From Corallochytrium limacisporum (taxonomy: Eukaryota > Opisthokonta), in the NCBI GenBank assembly GCA_002811645.1, contig PDIP01000120.1, positions 26,409-56,316 on the forward strand: a DNA stretch of 29,908 bases, written 5' to 3'. Position numbers and translations under genes: made by a program. This document shows, one piece after another, positions 27,601 through 29,908 of this stretch. Every line of letters begins with the position of its first letter. The first letter of the stretch is position 1. The notes beneath the pieces are model-generated. The model was not told where the DNA came from. It worked only from the letters and a program-made list of their open reading frames with translations, and ran no database searches.

Positions 27601-29598
27601 GCCAGTGTATGTGCGCTGGCATTCAATCCATGGAATCCGAAAATCCTCGCGATCGGTGATGCGAATGGCCACATTCATCTCGTAGATAACCAAGGCCGCG
27701 AGCTTGGTCCGGTACTGAATGTTCCCAAGGCTAGGACCGGTCTCCCAACCATGTCTGCAGGCCAAGGAATGAGGATTGCAACGTTGTTGTTTTCTCGAGA
27801 TGGTGGCTACCTCCTAGCTGGATTTCGCCCAGGCTCCCACAGTTCTGCGCGTTTATTTGATATGAGGAGACAAGTTGGGATGAAGGTGGACCACAATGAA
27901 CTCACAGACCCTGTGCTAGGACTGGCTCTCAGTGGCATCGATGGCGGAGCGACGGTCACCTCTTTGGCGATGCGAATGGACGTAATGCTGGTTGGTACCG
28001 ATCTGGGCTCCATCATAATGTATGCTATGCCAAACCGAGGGAAACTGAAGATTCATTCAAAGCGAATCCTTCGCTATCTCAATCCGATCCGGTCCACCCA
28101 CGTTCACAATGGTACTGTGACGGCATTGGAGATTGCAGCTTTGCCTACCGCCGCAGGCAAGTGTAAGGAGGACATCATAATCTCAGCTAGCAAGGATGGC
28201 TCCATTACCATAACTGACATTAACACAATGACCACGATTTGGCATGATGAGTTTGCACATGAAGGTGGAGTGGAGGCCCTGGCCTTCGAGCACTCCATTG
28301 CGAGGAAATTTGTTTCTGGTGGCGCTGATTGTGAAGTTAAGATCTGGGACATAGAAAACGCAGGACGAAGGGTAAAACTGTCCAATAAGGCGATTGGCAA
28401 GCAGAAATCGAGTGTGACCAGCATCGAGTGGCTGCCACAATACCGGATCTTGGTTGCAGCATTTGATGGCTCCGTGCAGGTGTTTGACGACTCCGGCAAG
28501 CTATTCTCATGCATCTGTCCTTCGGGCATGCCGCCAGCGGTGGCAGCCAGTGCGCAGAAGATGGTGGGATCGTCATCGCAGAGTATTGTAGCAATCCTCC
28601 GAGACAATGGTGAGATAGACCTGTGGTCGTCGAGGATATCGGAAAGTATTCTATTTCCTGGCCACACGGGAGCTGTGAAGTCCGTGTGTGCTTTGCCCAA
28701 CGGCAACTTTGCAAGTCTAGGCGCTGGTGATCGAACGATTCATATCTGGGATCCTAGTGCCGTCGAAGACGCATGTTTGGGATTCACCCGTGAGACCAGA
28801 GTATTGTCGCTCGCAAAGACAACAGCTTTTAATAGTAGCCTCCCTTCCAAGCGTGTCGTGGACTCTGGTGCTAAGGCCACACTCTCGCACATGCCCTTTT
28901 CGTCAGTTGTGAGTGTGGAAGTTTCCATACAATCATCAGGAAAGTCAAAAGTATGCATTCCCGAGTTTGGACTACCAATGTGTATGGATGCCAAATGGCT
29001 CATCTTGCCTGCCCATGATCGTCCAGGACGGCTTTCTTTTGTTGGCGCAAGCCTAACGCATGTCATTGTGTCTACATTAGATGTCTGTTACTCCAGAAAC
29101 GGTGACGTTGAATGCACAGTCACTGGAAGCAAACTGTGGCACCTCCAACCTGCGCAACTGGCCACATGCATCAAATGGATTGATATTCCTTCTCGCCGGG
29201 ATCATGTACTACTAACCACTGCTGGAGGAACTATCTGTTTGCTTAATGTCGCTAAAGATGAAGCTCCTCATCAAATTGGGCGTATTGATTCAGGACACAT
29301 TGATGCTACCAACGGTACATGCGACGGACCTTTGGGTGTTGTGAAATTTAGTCAGTTCAAGCACTTGTATGGGAGCCTATTCTTGATGCGCACCTTACAC
29401 GATCCGTTTACGAGGATCATTCAAATCCCAAAGGATGCTGGCCAAATCCGTCTCATTGCCGAGTGCCCAGATCTGCCCATAACAGCGGTTGTTGTTGATG
29501 TTATTGATCAGGGCGAGACCACGCCACTGTTGCTTCGATTGAGTGCAGAGCCGAATTTTGATCTTGCTCTGACTCTTCCGATAGAGAAGGACCCGTAG
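21631..29598 (+). CDS. TEP1: TEP1-like telomerase/vault-associated protein
   Basis: A 2655-residue protein, close to the about 2630 residues of animal TEP1, an RNA-binding component of telomerase and vault particles. Domains in order: a disordered basic N terminus; a TROVE RNA-binding domain (about 258-620; YQLAKYN, LPFMAMIRNLRNLL); a vWA-like region from about 672 with a degenerate metal site; a DUF4062 block starting CRIFVSSTFRDMHGER (918); a NACHT-type ATPase with Walker A GPYGCGKS (1200-1207) and Walker B VVVDGID (1291-1297); a helical region with FNNQMNLLLSKRD; and many WD40 units from about 1700. Walker motifs look intact. The four short N-terminal TEP1 repeats of animals were not seen. 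The ATG at 21631 follows an in-frame TGA; ATGs at 21769 and 21805 are alternative starts because the first 58 residues look unusual. No intron is evident. Confidence 0.93.
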   Translation: MGNESQRTGSSCNEVALTSKNSQSFHCARTNSLCPTINKYIWFLINMIKRPKESERLRMNISRGPLAKGFTQQDILGEDGISRKVLDTTSPLTEGLTGQRLSSLASPLYSKSHTNGSATLSQMPPCVRNSMDPLLTGKPTESSLTQPSKQIATPAKTMKDAEGRTTGVIGNSMAAVTTKMTMNVGLSEVVTRWTTSAVAPTSLLPAERSAIESKVRKRSLEEKVSAGRVNQPHERSMDIDFGDVADTPEVPESTTWTRNQLTMRRNILARISPHKTELMRICSTALMHEPNLLDASNTTYKEIEASAQLIAIQDPEFLLKLALYVRRELGIRSIANFLLAIASEKEATAKHLEKYFCKTVNLPSDWLDVAKYAWFRNYIKTGANQLRLPRALRKVLTAKFRDFDEYQLAKYNKPGSRKVAGKKDLAYSSTGPDPVVLDRIKRLTMKRMVQWLHIRYPAQYVMALTGKKYPLNVIEFQKTGLPGTYDEQRAGKRMRLVTPVTWDRQLSEKGNRKETWEYLWKKRKLPFMAMIRNLRNLLLSQIDEKCFGDIILMLQNEEIIARSRQLPSQFMAAFDALREIQDVEHYLDRSTKKGKPKNKVDVRKTIRGRPLGQVAQQGALKGERLLMVRRILSGVRRRGTSLDMQLLRARTKQLQRALNRSVELAATRNIPPISGKTLMLLELPSDATIRKGMSTRHSTTQSPKAKAALMAAMLYTACEDCVIFGNDGRRFDVPEAVNLFGVADAMKRCGHTAGCDSSVVKILTDLIRRREHVDHLVAICDGPTTCLGTRALLQLLHAYRTLVNPTFLYIQVTAGRQKPINEVVFSPKDYDAIDPFACNLFLSGVSDKIFLVIARGGAASQIEAVEKIDIDMHLNSTQQDSLRTLRNFRPMLDDTAVKRLTNDPTRRGQWEASCQKECRIFVSSTFRDMHGERRVLAKYVFPELRRIFHPLHINIYEVDLRWGLTSDQMDSSGQLQACIDTVRHCDLFLGLLGERYGYVPSLAERVRAANALEEPWLAQGYDHASITELELTAFAFENEDLTKVQCSQRTVILLRDPGALQKVPPDELNSFVAESPDAAERMRDLKTKIWNSGLEAVHTYNASWGRAHGSVAELGDLKGFAHTVMSALVQAVESRYPEEVLPSIRSRHPSESRHHVDDARHLLSAEVSVRNHGESLAYFDQQLFEHWRSDVVQSLVLVHGPYGCGKSAFLGRAVQHLFGNENVRGQFNVFVHFVGAASTADDLGSLFKRLVRYLNAILNIFEDFDSTNFAIACLPRLFQDVQRKTGRPTIVVVDGIDRFVNIGDGPKAIDWIPPMAAIGGSVLFYLSLQSSAQILETLNHRFGIHVREVQLPTLNRKDAASLVRQSLRRYHRSLDEAFFNNQMNLLLSKRDAKATMYLRIACDYLRIHSNHDDLSHHIRELPSTVQGLLKLGIEKLEDEVGSLLVRLACSLLVLSPEGLYMWELQQLLNSLGDDEPVDWEITGFQWLQLRSGLKLLFESSPKIQASEDVPVRIHNDFVHAILTARYLTGSMRKERIHKRLCSYYKGVGEAQNTNGEPIPFGKATQRSLRLLAYHTVISGQLDEVVSLLSDFSYLSACFREGLSSFVMDMFLGHEDSMLFFSPTATDAMREPLCESMFRFVIQRQHIFLRAPDIVVQEALLSDDEEIQQHAVGYLKRVPQVCPRLRPWSLRASHFPAFEKMRPVTSFRGSHVNITSITASTWEGESMIFIGYEDGSVQVLNSETMAHRSTLMPFVTSELAELSFVNSQGILIAGTDTGICLAWDLKSGKCLYSFNRHTRQVDCIAVAPHEDYFASGGRDGKIVIQELHRATVIVVLVAKEAISPVSSLGYSPHSDFLYAAYWDGNIRVWSVSHKQQVSQYSFVQRQPSVRCAALAERFNALNGGDHMAVQFRRSDNTLVTLTATSGAATVASYRYTYHTAPFLRESMSVVDCDVVGRRQALVASGFVNGDLLIENKYRHRMLVRLKAAPCGASVCALAFNPWNPKILAIGDANGHIHLVDNQGRELGPVLNVPKARTGLPTMSAGQGMRIATLLFSRDGGYLLAGFRPGSHSSARLFDMRRQVGMKVDHNELTDPVLGLALSGIDGGATVTSLAMRMDVMLVGTDLGSIIMYAMPNRGKLKIHSKRILRYLNPIRSTHVHNGTVTALEIAALPTAAGKCKEDIIISASKDGSITITDINTMTTIWHDEFAHEGGVEALAFEHSIARKFVSGGADCEVKIWDIENAGRRVKLSNKAIGKQKSSVTSIEWLPQYRILVAAFDGSVQVFDDSGKLFSCICPSGMPPAVAASAQKMVGSSSQSIVAILRDNGEIDLWSSRISESILFPGHTGAVKSVCALPNGNFASLGAGDRTIHIWDPSAVEDACLGFTRETRVLSLAKTTAFNSSLPSKRVVDSGAKATLSHMPFSSVVSVEVSIQSSGKSKVCIPEFGLPMCMDAKWLILPAHDRPGRLSFVGASLTHVIVSTLDVCYSRNGDVECTVTGSKLWHLQPAQLATCIKWIDIPSRRDHVLLTTAGGTICLLNVAKDEAPHQIGRIDSGHIDATNGTCDGPLGVVKFSQFKHLYGSLFLMRTLHDPFTRIIQIPKDAGQIRLIAECPDLPITAVVVDVIDQGETTPLLLRLSAEPNFDLALTLPIEKDP

Positions 29599-29908
29599 AG
29601 AGTACTGTATCATATACTAAAGCACACCAAGAACCAAATAGAATAGCGTGTAACATTGCCTCAGAGTGGCAACCAATTTCGATAGTGGGCAACCGTTGTC
29701 ACTGCATCCGCATTAGCCATGCAAATTACCGAACTCTCACTATTTTCCATGTGGTACGAAAGAGCTGCAATCACACAGCACTGGGGAAGACCTACCAAGT
29801 ATCTTTCGAGAGGGAGCAGCAGCGGACGTTTCTATAAATAATACAAATATGTATAATATATAGACTCCCATCAAACATACTCCTGCAATGATGTGTGAGA
29901 GGAAGTGT
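29599..29908. other. 3' flank of the TEP1-like gene
   Basis: About 310 bases without a coding frame. Most is mixed sequence. A+T-rich sequence near 29832-29865 could include a 3' end or poly(A) signal of the TEP1-like transcript, or a promoter of the next gene; I cannot tell which. It resembles an A+T patch near 195-210, but such a match is weak. Confidence 0.5.

Noticed and set aside
195-29853. Near-identical A+T-rich 16-mers at 195-210 and 29838-29853
   Set aside because: One mismatch in 16 A+T-rich bases is expected several times by chance among all pairs in 30 kb, so a shared 3' element or flanking repeat is not supported.
1-29908. CRISPR array, insertion sequence, transposon ends or viral genes
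   Set aside because: No regularly spaced repeats, transposase or integrase motifs, terminal inverted repeats or viral proteins were seen.

Overview
The window looks like nuclear DNA of a compact, intron-poor unicellular eukaryote. Eight long protein genes are recognisable by eye, and each reads as one open frame without an evident intron (1.2 to 8 kb). Bacterial features such as operons or Shine-Dalgarno sites are absent. The protein families are eukaryotic: a USP53/54-type deubiquitinase, NSUN6, an MCTP-type C2/transmembrane protein, eukaryotic CDP-DAG synthase, a CARM1/PRMT4-type methyltransferase, HSDL2 and TEP1. I cannot name the organism. The TEP1 and MCTP calls, and a possible ciliary CPLANE1-like protein, would suit a flagellated protist, but that is inference.

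Layout from left to right: gene-free DNA (1-1406); USP53/54-like deubiquitinase (+, 1407-2984) convergent with NSUN6-like tRNA m5C methyltransferase (-, 3057-4646); a large beta-propeller plus helical protein (-, 5340-10301) whose reading probably continues after a +1 frame change into a second open frame (4790-5371); a 2.5 kb divergent gene-free interval (10302-12859); MCTP-like protein (+, 12860-16258) convergent with CDP-DAG synthase (-, 16344-17615); a 1.1 kb divergent interval; CARM1-like arginine methyltransferase (+, 18742-19941) whose 3' end overlaps by 14 bp the HSDL2-like dehydrogenase (-, 19928-20809); a 0.8 kb divergent interval; and a giant TEP1-like protein (+, 21631-29598) with TROVE, vWA-like, DUF4062, NACHT-type ATPase and WD40 regions.

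The architecture is regular. Convergent neighbours are separated by 72 bp, 85 bp or -14 bp, while divergent neighbours are separated by 0.8 to 2.5 kb that hold the low-complexity and repeat elements. The genes form no single pathway. Two act on membrane lipid biology (CDP-DAG synthase, MCTP), two or three on RNA or RNP biology (NSUN6, TEP1, possibly CARM1), one on ubiquitin and one on lipid or carbonyl metabolism.

I found no convincing wholly new system. The items most worth checking are the frame break in the large propeller gene, the full-length intronless TEP1, the three identical-length G11 runs confined to divergent intergenic DNA, and the tandem 20-bp promoter repeat upstream of the HSDL2-like gene. 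Several long-ORF starts that appear upstream use GTG or TTG, so I moved those starts to the first in-frame ATG.
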